A DNA stretch of 43,233 nucleotides, taken from positions 1 through 43,233 of the forward strand of contig JBCCGG010000049.1 of NCBI GenBank assembly GCA_039029395.1, given 5' to 3'. Shown in pieces: positions 1 to 7,702 of the stretch. The position numbers were made by a program, and so were the translations under genes. Under the pieces are notes generated by a model that did not search any database, was not told the DNA's origin, and saw only the letters and a list, made by a program, of their open reading frames with translations. Positions within the stretch are counted from its first letter, which is position 1. Every line of letters starts with the position of its first letter. Source of the stretch: JBCCGG01 sp039029395 (GTDB lineage Bacteria > Pseudomonadota > Alphaproteobacteria > Kiloniellales > JAKSDN01).

Positions 1-142
1 CAGGGCCGCGCGCACCCGCGCCCAGGGGTGGCCGCGCCCGCCCAAGACCGGCGCCCACAACCCACCTACGCCATCCCCCTAATCCGACGGGGGCGCCCCG
101 ACGCCCCCCCCGTCGCCGTCAGAAGGAACGGATCTCGCCGGA

Positions 143-259
143 TCAGAGGATCAAGGCGACGTCTGCCGGAATGTCGAGCGAGCCCAGCGGGGTCGCCGTC
201 GCCACGGTGAAGACCCGCGCCGCGTCGAACGTGCTGAAAAAGCCGGCGCTCTCGGCCAC
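143..259 (-). pseudogene. possible 3' remnant of an unknown gene
   Basis: An open minus-strand frame runs from an in-frame TAA at 344-346 to a TGA at 143-145 without an ATG. The only plausible start is GTG at 257-259, giving 38 residues ending in LDIPADVALIL. The composition (FFSTFDAARVFTVATATPLG) looks more protein-like than a random frame, but the upstream part runs through the hairpin at 302-323. No family is recognised. It may be a decayed gene end or a chance frame. A plus-strand frame also crosses it and is equally unsupported. Positions 1-142 show nothing else I can call. Confidence 0.15.
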
Positions 260-301
260 GATGCCTATAAAGAGCTTCGTGCCCTGATTTTTGACCGCGA
301 A

Positions 302-323
302 GGGGCGGCCTTCGGGCCGCCCC
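302..323. terminator. hairpin, probable terminator
   Basis: A perfect 9-bp inverted repeat GGGGCGGCC / GGCCGCCCC with a TTCG tetraloop lies 28 nt beyond the stop of the small membrane protein gene. The UUCG-type loop and high G+C make a very stable hairpin. The flanks are A/T-biased but there is no clean U-run on either side, so intrinsic termination is inferred. Confidence 0.55.
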
Positions 324-351
324 GTTCGTATTCGGGATATGGCTTAGCTGC

Positions 352-648
352 TTAGTGGGCGCCGTTCTGGGCCGGGCGCTGCCACCAGTGGCCGCTGATG
401 CGCTCGGCCATGATCCAGTAGCCGTGGTCCCAGGGGTGATACCAGCTGAGCAAGGGCTGGCGCGCCAGATGGAACAGCTTGACCAGGCCCAGGAAGCTTA
501 GGACCACCACGATGGAGCCGTAGCCCAGGCCCAAATGCTCGATCGAGAGCACCACGAGCCATAGCCAGGCGTAGACCGCGCCCAGGGAAAGCGCGATCGC
601 ATTGACCGCGTGGCCGGCCACCAAGGCCCAGAAAACGAAGCGCTGCAT
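352..648 (-). CDS. small two-helix membrane protein, unknown function
   Basis: A 98-residue protein with two hydrophobic stretches (about residues 4-34 and 40-60), then a polar, Trp/His-rich tail (WYHPWDHGYW, GHWWQRPAQNGAH). Start: ATG at 648, preceded on the minus strand by a strong AGGAGG five to six bases upstream. Both ends of the protein probably sit on the same side of the inner membrane, with the Trp/His tail near the interface. No family is recognised. It lies 53 bp downstream of the FAD oxidoreductase gene on the same strand and is followed by a hairpin, so it is probably the last gene of that transcript. The coding call rests on the ribosome-binding site and hydrophobic pattern. Confidence 0.6.
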   Translation of the reverse strand: MQRFVFWALVAGHAVNAIALSLGAVYAWLWLVVLSIEHLGLGYGSIVVVLSFLGLVKLFHLARQPLLSWYHPWDHGYWIMAERISGHWWQRPAQNGAH

Positions 649-701
649 AGGCTCCTCCTATCGCTGCCGTCGGCAGTATAGCACAGATTTGCCCGCCGTG
701 C

Positions 702-2066
702 TCAACGGCGGTCCAAATAGCGGTAGTAGGCGGTCGCCGCCTTGATGTAGGTGCGGCGCAGGCCCGGCAAGGGAAAGCGCCGGGTCAGGCCGCGCACCAT
801 GGCCGGCAGGTGGGCCGGCTCGGGCGCGCTGGGCTCGTTGTGGGTCGCCAGCCAGTTGGCCAGCTCGCGCCCCGTCCAGGTCGCGCTGTTGACCCCGTTG
901 CCGTGGTAGCCGAAGCCGAAATAGACCGAGGGGTCGTCGGGAAAGCGCCCGATCGCCGGACGCAGATCGCCGGTGAAGCAGACCAGGCCGCGCCAGCGGT
1001 AGTCGATCTCGATGCCCCGCCAGGCCGGCCACATCTCGCCGATGCGCGCCTCGAGCTCCCGAAAGGTCGCCTCGGCCCCGTCGGGCGCCCCGACGGCGTC
1101 GCCCCGGCCGCCGATCAAGAGCCGCCGGTCGGGCAGCACACGGAAGTAGCAGAAGAGGTGGCGGGCATCGATCGCCGGATTCTCCGTGTGCCAGCCTTGC
1201 GCCGCCAGCTCCTCGTCGCGCAAGGGACGGGTCACCACGATGCCGGTCTGCAGCGGCAGGGTGCGGGCGAAGAGCGAGCGGTGCAGCTGCTCGGGCATGA
1301 AGCCGTTGCAGGCGACGATGACCTGGCCGGCCTTGAGCGACCCGCCGTCGGTGACCAGAAGGTGGCCGCCGGCTTCCTTGCGCCACTCGAGCACCTGGCT
1401 TCCCGGGTGCAGCCGGACACCCTTGGCCTTGGCGGCCCGCGCCAGGCCCAGGCAGTAGCGCAAGGGGTGCAGGCCGAAGGTCGGCTTGAGATGGAGCGCG
1501 CCGTGCTGTTCGGGCGAGTCGTAGCCGACCTCCAGGAAGGCCTCGCGGTCCAGCATGCGCGAGTCCAGTCCCAGCTGCTGGCGCTGAAGCGCGGACTCCT
1601 CGGCCAGGGCGGCGAAGTGGGCCGGCGAGTTGGCGACGGTGAACTCGCCGTCGCCCTGAGCCCAATAGTCGATGGCGAGCTCCTGGCCCAACGCACGCAC
1701 CAGCTCGACCGCCTCGACTTGGCTGGCGTAGTAGCGCCGGACCTCCTCGACACCATAGCGCTTTAGCGCGCCTTCCAGGCTCAGCTTGGTGCCGCCGACG
1801 CTGCAGAAGCCGCCGTTGCGGCCCGAGGCGCCCCAGCCGATGTGGCCGGCCTCGAGCAGTCGCGCCTCGATGCCGTGGTCGCGCGCCAGGTGAAACGCAG
1901 CCGACAGGCCCGTGTAGCCGCCGCCGATAATCGCCACATCGCAGCTTTCGTGGCTGGCCAAGGGCGCGGCCGTCAGATCGCGCGGCCCCGCGGTCGCCTC
2001 CCAATAGGATGGCTGCGCTTGGTCGAAGCGATAGAGACTCTCGTGAAAGATCGGCCGCGCGGTCAT
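702..2066 (-). CDS. FAD-dependent amine/amino-acid oxidoreductase (DAO family, PuuB/OrdL-like)
   Basis: A 454-residue flavoenzyme of the D-amino-acid oxidase fold. The dinucleotide-binding motif GGGYTG sits in VAIIGGGYTGLSAAFHLA near residue 45, followed by the acidic end of strand 2 (LLEAG) and the GASGRNGGF loop typical of PuuB and related glycine/gamma-glutamylputrescine oxidases. The C-terminal FAD-contact segment is GFGYHGNGVN. The family oxidises a secondary or primary amine to an imine with H2O2 release; the substrate here is unknown. I start at ATG 2064-2066 because the family N-terminus (FHESLYRFDQ) begins just after it; the frame stays open upstream into the GST gene but is unsupported. 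There is a 49-bp gap to the upstream GST gene on the same strand, so cotranscription is likely. Confidence 0.85.
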   Translation of the reverse strand: MTARPIFHESLYRFDQAQPSYWEATAGPRDLTAAPLASHESCDVAIIGGGYTGLSAAFHLARDHGIEARLLEAGHIGWGASGRNGGFCSVGGTKLSLEGALKRYGVEEVRRYYASQVEAVELVRALGQELAIDYWAQGDGEFTVANSPAHFAALAEESALQRQQLGLDSRMLDREAFLEVGYDSPEQHGALHLKPTFGLHPLRYCLGLARAAKAKGVRLHPGSQVLEWRKEAGGHLLVTDGGSLKAGQVIVACNGFMPEQLHRSLFARTLPLQTGIVVTRPLRDEELAAQGWHTENPAIDARHLFCYFRVLPDRRLLIGGRGDAVGAPDGAEATFRELEARIGEMWPAWRGIEIDYRWRGLVCFTGDLRPAIGRFPDDPSVYFGFGYHGNGVNSATWTGRELANWLATHNEPSAPEPAHLPAMVRGLTRRFPLPGLRRTYIKAATAYYRYLDRR

Positions 2067-2115
2067 GGCCGATGCTACTGCAAAGGAGGCTCCCTCGACG
2101 AGCCCCTTGTTGGGC

Positions 2116-2790
2116 TCAGGCGGCGGCCTTGAGCAGGCCCGAGAGCACCGTCTCCTTGCGCCGCAGCAGGGCCTGAAGCCGCTCGCCATAGTCCGGCCCG
2201 ACGGCGCCGCGCACCGAGGGACGCACGGCAAGGGCGAGCCGGTAGGCGCGCACCTTGGGCGTCTGGTCGAACAGGCCGAAGTCCGCGATCCGGTCGTAGA
2301 CGTCGAAATAGCGGAACACCGGCCCAAAGGCGGCATCGACCAACGAGAATTCGGTGCCGGAGAAATAGGGACCCTCGCCCAGATGGTCTTCCAACCAGGC
2401 GAACTTCTCCGTTAGGGCCTGGCAAGCCCCGTCGAAGCGCTCTTGGTCAGGGGCGCTGTAGAAACCGCCGATCGCGTTCAGGGTCTCCGAGGCGAACTCG
2501 ATCCAGGCCCGGTGCCGGGCCTTCTCCAGGGGATCGGCCGGATGGAGCGAACCGGGGGTGACCTCGTCCAGGTACTCACAGATGACCGCCGATTCAAAGA
2601 CCACATGGTCACCGGCGCGCAACAGCGGCACCCGGCCCAATGGCGAAATCGCTTTGAACCAATCGGGCTTGGCCTTGAGGTCCACGTCGGTGCGCCGGTG
2701 GGCGACACCCTTCTCGGCGAGCACGATGGCGGCACGCTGGACATAGGGGCAGACCGGATGGCTAACCAGTTCGAGGGGCGGCAAAGACAT
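2116..2790 (-). CDS. glutathione S-transferase family protein, Cys-type (omega/beta-like)
   Basis: A 224-residue GST. The N-terminal thioredoxin-like domain carries HPVCPYVQRA at residues 11-20, a CPY motif with the Cys in the position used by omega and beta classes rather than Tyr or Ser. It is followed by the cis-Pro loop (GRVPLL) and the ESAVICEYLDE segment that binds the gamma-glutamyl group. An all-helical C-terminal domain follows. Cys-type members usually act as glutathione-dependent reductases or lyases rather than conjugating enzymes. It is divergently transcribed from the LysR gene at 2880 with an 89-bp shared promoter, so that regulator is the likely controller of this gene and the oxidoreductase downstream. 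Confidence 0.85.
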   Translation of the reverse strand: MSLPPLELVSHPVCPYVQRAAIVLAEKGVAHRRTDVDLKAKPDWFKAISPLGRVPLLRAGDHVVFESAVICEYLDEVTPGSLHPADPLEKARHRAWIEFASETLNAIGGFYSAPDQERFDGACQALTEKFAWLEDHLGEGPYFSGTEFSLVDAAFGPVFRYFDVYDRIADFGLFDQTPKVRAYRLALAVRPSVRGAVGPDYGERLQALLRRKETVLSGLLKAAA

Positions 2791-2852
2791 GGGCCGTTCC
2801 TTTTCTGCATAGGCGATGACGCCACCATATGCTGTCCGTTATTGCAATATAA

Positions 2853-2875
2853 ACAGACAAAATCGTAATCTGTCT
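2853..2875. promoter_or_regulatory. palindrome in divergent GST/LysR promoter
   Basis: Two overlapping dyads, ACAGA-N11-TCTGT (2853-2873) and AGACA-N11-TGTCT (2855-2875), lie in an A/T-rich 89-bp region between the divergent GST and LysR genes. The N11 spacing matches LysR-type T-N11-A boxes. It ends 5 bp before the LysR ATG, so autorepression is a reasonable inference. Confidence 0.5.
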
Positions 2876-2879
2876 TTGC

Positions 2880-3779
2880 ATGAATGAACATCATTTGAAT
2901 TGGGACGACCTGCGCACGGTGTTGGCGATTGCCCGCGCGGGTTCCTTGGTCGGCGCGGCGGAGCGTCTCGGTGTGAGCCACCCGACCGTGTTCCGGCGGC
3001 TCGGCGCGCTCGAGGCGCGCTTGGGCGTGCGCCTCTTCGAGCGGGCGCGCAGCGGCACCACAGCGACCCCGGCCGGCGAGGAGATGGCCGCCCAAGCGGC
3101 CGAGCTGGAGGAGCGGGTCGGAACGCTCGAGCGGCGGCTGCTGGGCCGCGACCTGCGGCCGGCCGGCACCCTGCGGGTAACCACGACGGACACCCTGCTC
3201 TATGGCCTCCTGGCCCCGATCCTAGCCCAGTTCCGCGCCGCCCATCCGGAGATCGAGCTGGAGATCGCGCTCTCCAATGAGCCCTTCAATTTGAGCAAGC
3301 GGGACTCCGACGTGGCGATCCGCCCGACCACCCGGCCGCCCGAGCCCCTGGTCGGCCGCAAGGTGTCGGCCATCGCACTCGCGGTCTACGGGGTCCGGGT
3401 CAGAGAACCCGAGGACCTGCCGTGGATCGGCCTGGACGACAGTCTCTCTGGCCTGCCTCTGGCGCGCTGGCTGGCCGCCCGGAACCACCCGGCGCCGCTG
3501 CGGCTCAACAGCCTCTACGCCTGCTGCGAGGCGGCCCGCGCCGGCCTCGGCCGGACGCTGCTGCCCTGCTTTCTGGGCGACCCGGCGCCCGAGCTCGTGC
3601 GCCTCGGCGCGCCGATCGACGAGCTTGAGGGCGAGCTATGGCTGCTGACCCATCCGGATTTGCGCAAGGTCGCCCGGGTGCGGGTGTTTCTCGATTTCAC
3701 GGCCGAGGCGATCGTCGCCCGGCGCGGTCTTCTGGAAGCGGACGCCACCCCTCCCAACGGAGCGTCAGCTGTGCCATAA
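2880..3779 (+). CDS. LysR family transcriptional regulator
   Basis: A 299-residue regulator. The N-terminal winged HTH occupies about residues 7-66 (DLRTVLAIARAGSLVGAAERLGVSHPTVFRRLGALE), joined by a linker helix to a periplasmic-binding-like effector domain (LRVTTTDTLLYGLLAP onward). ATG 2880 is used because the HTH starts right after it. No Shine-Dalgarno is visible: the palindrome at 2853-2875 occupies that space, hinting at a near-leaderless message controlled by its own product. It is divergent from the GST gene. The effector is unknown. It belongs to the LysR group with short effector domains often found next to GST or flavoprotein genes. Confidence 0.88.
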   Translation: MNEHHLNWDDLRTVLAIARAGSLVGAAERLGVSHPTVFRRLGALEARLGVRLFERARSGTTATPAGEEMAAQAAELEERVGTLERRLLGRDLRPAGTLRVTTTDTLLYGLLAPILAQFRAAHPEIELEIALSNEPFNLSKRDSDVAIRPTTRPPEPLVGRKVSAIALAVYGVRVREPEDLPWIGLDDSLSGLPLARWLAARNHPAPLRLNSLYACCEAARAGLGRTLLPCFLGDPAPELVRLGAPIDELEGELWLLTHPDLRKVARVRVFLDFTAEAIVARRGLLEADATPPNGASAVP

Positions 3780-3820
3780 CCAGTGCCGCCACAGCACGGC
3801 AAGGGAGGAGCCAAAGAGTT

Positions 3821-5224
3821 ATGCTGCAGGATTCAAGAGGTGTGCCTGTTTCGGGCGAGAGCCAGGCGGCGCTGGATGGGCTCGAGGCGGCCCATCTGGA
3901 GCTGCTCGAGTTTCGCGGCGATCCGGTGAAATCGATCGGCAAGGTGCTCAAAGAGCATCCCGACTTCATCATGGGCCACATCTTCAAGGCCGGCGTCCTG
4001 ACCCAGGCCATGGAGACCCGGATCTACGGCAAGATGGTCGCCAGCCTGGAGGCCGCCGAGAAGCTCGCCGGCCAAGCCAACGATCGCGAGCGCGGCCACA
4101 TGAAGGCGGTCCGCGCCTGGGTCGAGGGCGACTTTCACGGCGCGGTCGAGCTCTGGGAGGCGGTGCTGGTCGAACATCCCCGAGATCTGCTGGCACTTCA
4201 GCTCGCCCACCTTTCCGACGTTCTTCTGGGCGACACCATCAATCAGCGCGACCGGGTCGCCCGGGTGTTGCCGGCCTGGAGCGAGGGGGTGCCGGGCTTC
4301 GGATTCCTGCTCGGCTTCCATGCCTTCGGCCTGGAGGAGTGCCGGGATTTCGCAGAAGCCGAGGAAGCGGGGCGCCGGGCGCTGGCGATCAACCCCAAGG
4401 ACTCTTACTCGATCCACGCGGTCGCCCACGTCATGGAGATGCAGGGCCGACAGTCAGGCGGCATCTGGTTCATGACCAGCCGCGCCGAGGATTGGACCCA
4501 CGGCAACTTCGCCAATCATCTCTGGTGGCACCTGTCGCTGTTTCACCTGGACCTGGGTCAGATCGACCAAGTGCTCAAGATCTACGACCACGCGCTCAGG
4601 AGCCCGGAGTCCGACGGCGACAAGTACGAAGAGCTGGACGCCGCCGCCCTGCTCTGGCGGCTCACCCTGCTCGGCGTCGACGTGGCGCCGCGCTGGCACG
4701 AGCTGGCCAACAAGTGGCAGCCGGCCGCCGAGGACACGCTCTACGCCTTCAACGACGTGCACGCCATGATGGCCTTCGTCGCCGACGGCCGGAACGAGGC
4801 GGCCGAAACCGTGCTCAACGCGACCGAGCGCTATGCCCAGGACGCCAACGACACCAATGTGGCCATGACCCGGATCATCGGCATCCCCTTCTGCCGGGCG
4901 CTCCAGGCCTACGCCCGCGGCGACTACGGCTCGGCGGTCGACCAGCTGCTGCCGATCCGCTACCGCACGCACCGCCTGGGCGGCAGCCATGCCCAGCGGG
5001 ACGTGATCGCGCTGACCCTGCTGGAGGCGGCGATCCGGGCCGGTCGCTTCGCGCTGGCTCGGGCGCTCGCCAACGAGCGCACCGCGCTAAAGCCCACCAG
5101 CCCCCAGAACTGGCTGCTGACCGCCCGTGCCCTGGAGGGTTTGGGCGAATGGCAAGACGCCAGCAAGGCGCGCGCCCGGGCCAATTCCCTCTTCGCCGGC
5201 GTCGGCGCGGCGGCGGTGCTTTAG
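3821..5224 (+). CDS. tetratricopeptide repeat protein, TTC38-like family
   Basis: A 467-residue, mostly helical protein resembling the TTC38 family shared by bacteria and eukaryotes. Helical repeats run through most of the length, with the conserved central block of AVAHVMEMQGR, GIWFMTSR and NHLWWHLSLFHLDLGQ at about residues 205-245. No signal peptide or membrane segment is seen, so it is predicted to be cytoplasmic. The start is ATG 3821 with GGAGGAG at 3804-3810; the frame is open back to 3638 but overlaps the LysR gene. The biochemical role of this family is not established. A universal stress protein gene follows 67 bp downstream on the same strand. Confidence 0.8.
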   Translation: MLQDSRGVPVSGESQAALDGLEAAHLELLEFRGDPVKSIGKVLKEHPDFIMGHIFKAGVLTQAMETRIYGKMVASLEAAEKLAGQANDRERGHMKAVRAWVEGDFHGAVELWEAVLVEHPRDLLALQLAHLSDVLLGDTINQRDRVARVLPAWSEGVPGFGFLLGFHAFGLEECRDFAEAEEAGRRALAINPKDSYSIHAVAHVMEMQGRQSGGIWFMTSRAEDWTHGNFANHLWWHLSLFHLDLGQIDQVLKIYDHALRSPESDGDKYEELDAAALLWRLTLLGVDVAPRWHELANKWQPAAEDTLYAFNDVHAMMAFVADGRNEAAETVLNATERYAQDANDTNVAMTRIIGIPFCRALQAYARGDYGSAVDQLLPIRYRTHRLGGSHAQRDVIALTLLEAAIRAGRFALARALANERTALKPTSPQNWLLTARALEGLGEWQDASKARARANSLFAGVGAAAVL

Positions 5225-5291
5225 GGCCTGCTACACCTATCCGGTGCGCCGGTCTATAGTGGCGCTTGCCTTCAAACCAGGGAGATGTGGC

Positions 5292-6128
5292 ATGGCGATC
5301 AAGGACCTGGCGGTTGCCTACAACGGGAGCACCAACTCCAAGGCGGCGCTCAGCTTCGCCATTCAAATGTGCAAGAAGTACGAGGCCGCGCTCACCGGCC
5401 TCCACGTGCGCGCGCCGATCTCCTTCGAGCCCCAGGTCCAGCGATGGATGCCCAAAGAAGTGCTGGAGTCTCTCAAGATCGCGGCCGACGAGGGCACCCA
5501 AGAGGTTGAGAGCGGTTTTCGCGCCGCGGTCGCCGAAGCGGACTTTCCGGGCCAGGTCGAGTGGCTGGTCGAGGACGGCCCGACCAATGAACACCTGGCG
5601 CGCCTCTCGCGCTACTTCGACCTCTTGGTGATCGGCCAGTTCTCGGAAGCCGAGGATGACGCAAAACGCCTTAAAGTGCGCGCCGAGGATCTGGTGATCC
5701 GCTCCGGCAAGCCGCTCATCATCGTGCCCAACGGGTACCAGGTGCGGCCCTTCACCGAGCATGCCGCGGTCGCCTGGGACGGCAGCCGGCCGGCCGCCCG
5801 GGCATTGGCCGATGCCATGCAGATCCTCGAAACCAAGCAGCGCCTGGACCTGGTCACGGTAACCGCGCCGGGCAAGGTGAGCACGCCGCGTCCCGGCCAC
5901 GATCTGCCCCGCCACCTGAAGCGCCATGGCATCGCGGTCGAGACGGTCGCGCTGTCCGCCAGCAAGGACCAGGTCGGCGCGGTCATTCTGGGCCACTGCG
6001 CCAAGAGCCAGCCGGACGTTCTGGTGATGGGCGCCTACGGCCACGCCCGCCTGCGCGAGGATCTCTTCGGCGGCGTGACCCGCACGATCCTCAAGACCAT
6101 GAACGTTCCGGTCCTCATGTCCCACTGA
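5292..6128 (+). CDS. universal stress protein, tandem UspA domains
   Basis: A 278-residue protein with two Usp domains. The first begins at DLAVAYNGSTNSKAALSFA; the second begins near residue 157 (AAVAWDGSRPAARALADA) and ends with VMGAYGHARL...GGVTRTIL, close to the ATP-binding G-x2-G-x9-G-[S/T] signature. Tandem Usp proteins bind ATP and are made under stress or growth arrest; a specific role here cannot be read. Start: ATG 5292 with GGGAGA just upstream. The xdhC-like gene starts 14 bp after the stop, with its own AAGGAG, so the two may share a message. Confidence 0.87.
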   Translation: MAIKDLAVAYNGSTNSKAALSFAIQMCKKYEAALTGLHVRAPISFEPQVQRWMPKEVLESLKIAADEGTQEVESGFRAAVAEADFPGQVEWLVEDGPTNEHLARLSRYFDLLVIGQFSEAEDDAKRLKVRAEDLVIRSGKPLIIVPNGYQVRPFTEHAAVAWDGSRPAARALADAMQILETKQRLDLVTVTAPGKVSTPRPGHDLPRHLKRHGIAVETVALSASKDQVGAVILGHCAKSQPDVLVMGAYGHARLREDLFGGVTRTILKTMNVPVLMSH

Positions 6129-6142
6129 AGGAGCGGCTTGCC

Positions 6143-7159
6143 TTGATTCCCCTGTCACGGGAGCTGAACGACGCGATTGCGCGGGATGGACCGAAAGTCC
6201 TGGTGACCGTCGCCCGGGTCAAGGGCTCGAGCCCGCGCGCGGCCGGCACCAAGATGGTGGTCTGGCAGGACGGCTTCAGCGGCACGATCGGCGGCGGCAA
6301 CCTGGAGCACGTGACCCTAGACAAAGCCCGCGCCCTGCTGTCGGCCGGTCCCGGGACCAGGGCGGTCTTGAGCGAGATCCCGCTCGGCCCCTCCCTCGGC
6401 CAATGCTGCGGCGGATCGGTGCTCTTGTTGTTCGAGCCGCTCGGTCCCGGAGCGCCGCCCTGGGCCGCGGACCTGGCCGAAGCTTCGGAGTCCGAGGGGT
6501 GCCACCTGCTGGCCACCCGGGTCGGGCCCGACGGCAGCGACAAGCAGGTGGTGAGCGATGGCGGCTTGGCACAGGTCGGTTTTGAAGGTCCGGCCCTGCG
6601 CGCCGCCGGGCGCTTGCTCGAGGGGGACGGCTGCCGCGTGGTCAAGGCGGGCAAGGAGGAAACCCTTGTGCTGGAGAGCTTGGCCGACCGGCGCCCGGCC
6701 GTTCTGCTGTTCGGGGCCGGCCACACGGGCCGTGCCCTTGCGCCGCTCTTGGGCAGCTTGCCGTTTCGGGTTTTTTGGATCGACGAGCGCCCGAGCGAGT
6801 TCCCCGACGAGTTGCCCAAAGACGTGCGCATCCGCGCGGTCGCCGAGCCCCAAGGCGAGGTGGACCAAGCGCCGTCCGGCGCGCTCTATCTGGTCATGAC
6901 CCACAGCCACCAGCGGGATTTCGAGCTCTGCGCCCGGGTCTTGAGCCGGGGCGATTTCGCCTACCTGGGCCTGATCGGCTCGGCCACCAAGCGCGCCCGC
7001 TTCGAGCATCGCTTTCGAGAAGGCGGTCTGGACGAGGCGACGATCGCCCGCATGACCTGCCCGATCGGGATCGCCGGGATTACCGGCAAGGACCCGGCGG
7101 AGATTGCCGTCGCGGTCGCGGCGCAACTGCTCCAGATCGGCCAGGAGGCCACGCCGTGA
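6143..7159 (+). CDS. xdhC: XdhC family molybdoenzyme maturation protein
   Basis: A 338-residue protein with the XdhC_CoxI N-terminal domain and a C-terminal Rossmann domain. Visible features are the opening VTVARVKGSSPRAAGTKM, the conserved GGNLEH and the CCGG motif in LGQCCGGSVLLLFE. The second domain has the nucleotide-binding stretch VLLFGAGHTGRAL, then MTHSHQRDFELC and YLGLIGSATKRARF. XdhC proteins bind and sulfurate molybdenum cofactor and insert it into xanthine dehydrogenase-type enzymes. No molybdenum hydroxylase subunit lies nearby, so the client is encoded elsewhere or this is an XdhC relative with another client. Start: TTG 6143, ten bases after GAAGGAG; no in-frame ATG fits. It overlaps the next gene by GTGA. 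Confidence 0.85.
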   Translation: MIPLSRELNDAIARDGPKVLVTVARVKGSSPRAAGTKMVVWQDGFSGTIGGGNLEHVTLDKARALLSAGPGTRAVLSEIPLGPSLGQCCGGSVLLLFEPLGPGAPPWAADLAEASESEGCHLLATRVGPDGSDKQVVSDGGLAQVGFEGPALRAAGRLLEGDGCRVVKAGKEETLVLESLADRRPAVLLFGAGHTGRALAPLLGSLPFRVFWIDERPSEFPDELPKDVRIRAVAEPQGEVDQAPSGALYLVMTHSHQRDFELCARVLSRGDFAYLGLIGSATKRARFEHRFREGGLDEATIARMTCPIGIAGITGKDPAEIAVAVAAQLLQIGQEATP

Positions 7160-7698
7160 AGCTACAGAGCGCCCAGTCCCTCCTGCTACTGATCGACCTC
7201 CAGGCCCGCCTGGCACCGGCGATCGACGGCATCGAGGGGGTGCTGGAGCGCGTCAAGCTTTTGATCGCCGCCGCCCGGGCGCTCCAAGTGCCGATCCTGG
7301 CGAGCGAGCAGAACCCCGAGGGCCTAGGACACACGGTTCCCGAGATTGCTGATCTGCTGTCGCCCGAGGAGATCGTCGCGAAGATCCACTTCGGCCTAAT
7401 GGCCGAACCCGGCTTTGCCGACCGCCTGACCGCCACCGGCCGCACGCAGATCGTCGTCGCCGGCACCGAGACCCACGTCTGCGTGCTGCAAAGCCTGATG
7501 GGCTTAAGAGAGGCCGGCTTGCGGCCGGTCGCGGTCGCCGACGCGGTCTCCTCGCGGCGCCCCCTCGACCGCCAGACCGCGCTCGCCCGTCTTGCCGCCC
7601 TGGAGATCCCGGCGGTGACCAGCGAGATGGTCGTCTTCGAATGGCTTGAACGCAGCGACGTGCCCGCCTTCAAGCAGCTCCTGCCGCTGATCCGCTAG
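7156..7698 (+). CDS. isochorismatase-like cysteine hydrolase
   Basis: A 180-residue hydrolase of the isochorismatase (YcaC-like) superfamily. The catalytic triad is visible as Asp14 (LLIDLQ), Lys76 (VAKIHFG) and Cys109 (GTETHVCVLQS), with the nearby cis-peptide context VVAGTETH. Members hydrolyse isochorismate, nicotinamide, N-carbamoyl compounds or other amides, and the substrate here is not predictable. Start: GTG 7156, overlapping the XdhC stop as GTGA and preceded by GGAGG at 7144-7148, so it is translationally coupled to xdhC. This coupling weakly suggests a purine- or N-heterocycle-related role. It ends 4 bp from the convergent folC stop. Confidence 0.85.
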   Translation: MKLQSAQSLLLLIDLQARLAPAIDGIEGVLERVKLLIAAARALQVPILASEQNPEGLGHTVPEIADLLSPEEIVAKIHFGLMAEPGFADRLTATGRTQIVVAGTETHVCVLQSLMGLREAGLRPVAVADAVSSRRPLDRQTALARLAALEIPAVTSEMVVFEWLERSDVPAFKQLLPLIR

Positions 7699-7702
7699 TG
7701 GG

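Noticed and set aside
658..2004. 448-codon minus-strand ORF in another frame
   Set aside because: It is Arg/Gly-rich and overlaps the FAD oxidoreductase, which carries real motifs.
4875..6158. 427-codon minus-strand ORF
   Set aside because: It is antisense to the universal stress protein and TPR genes, with Arg/His-rich shadow composition.
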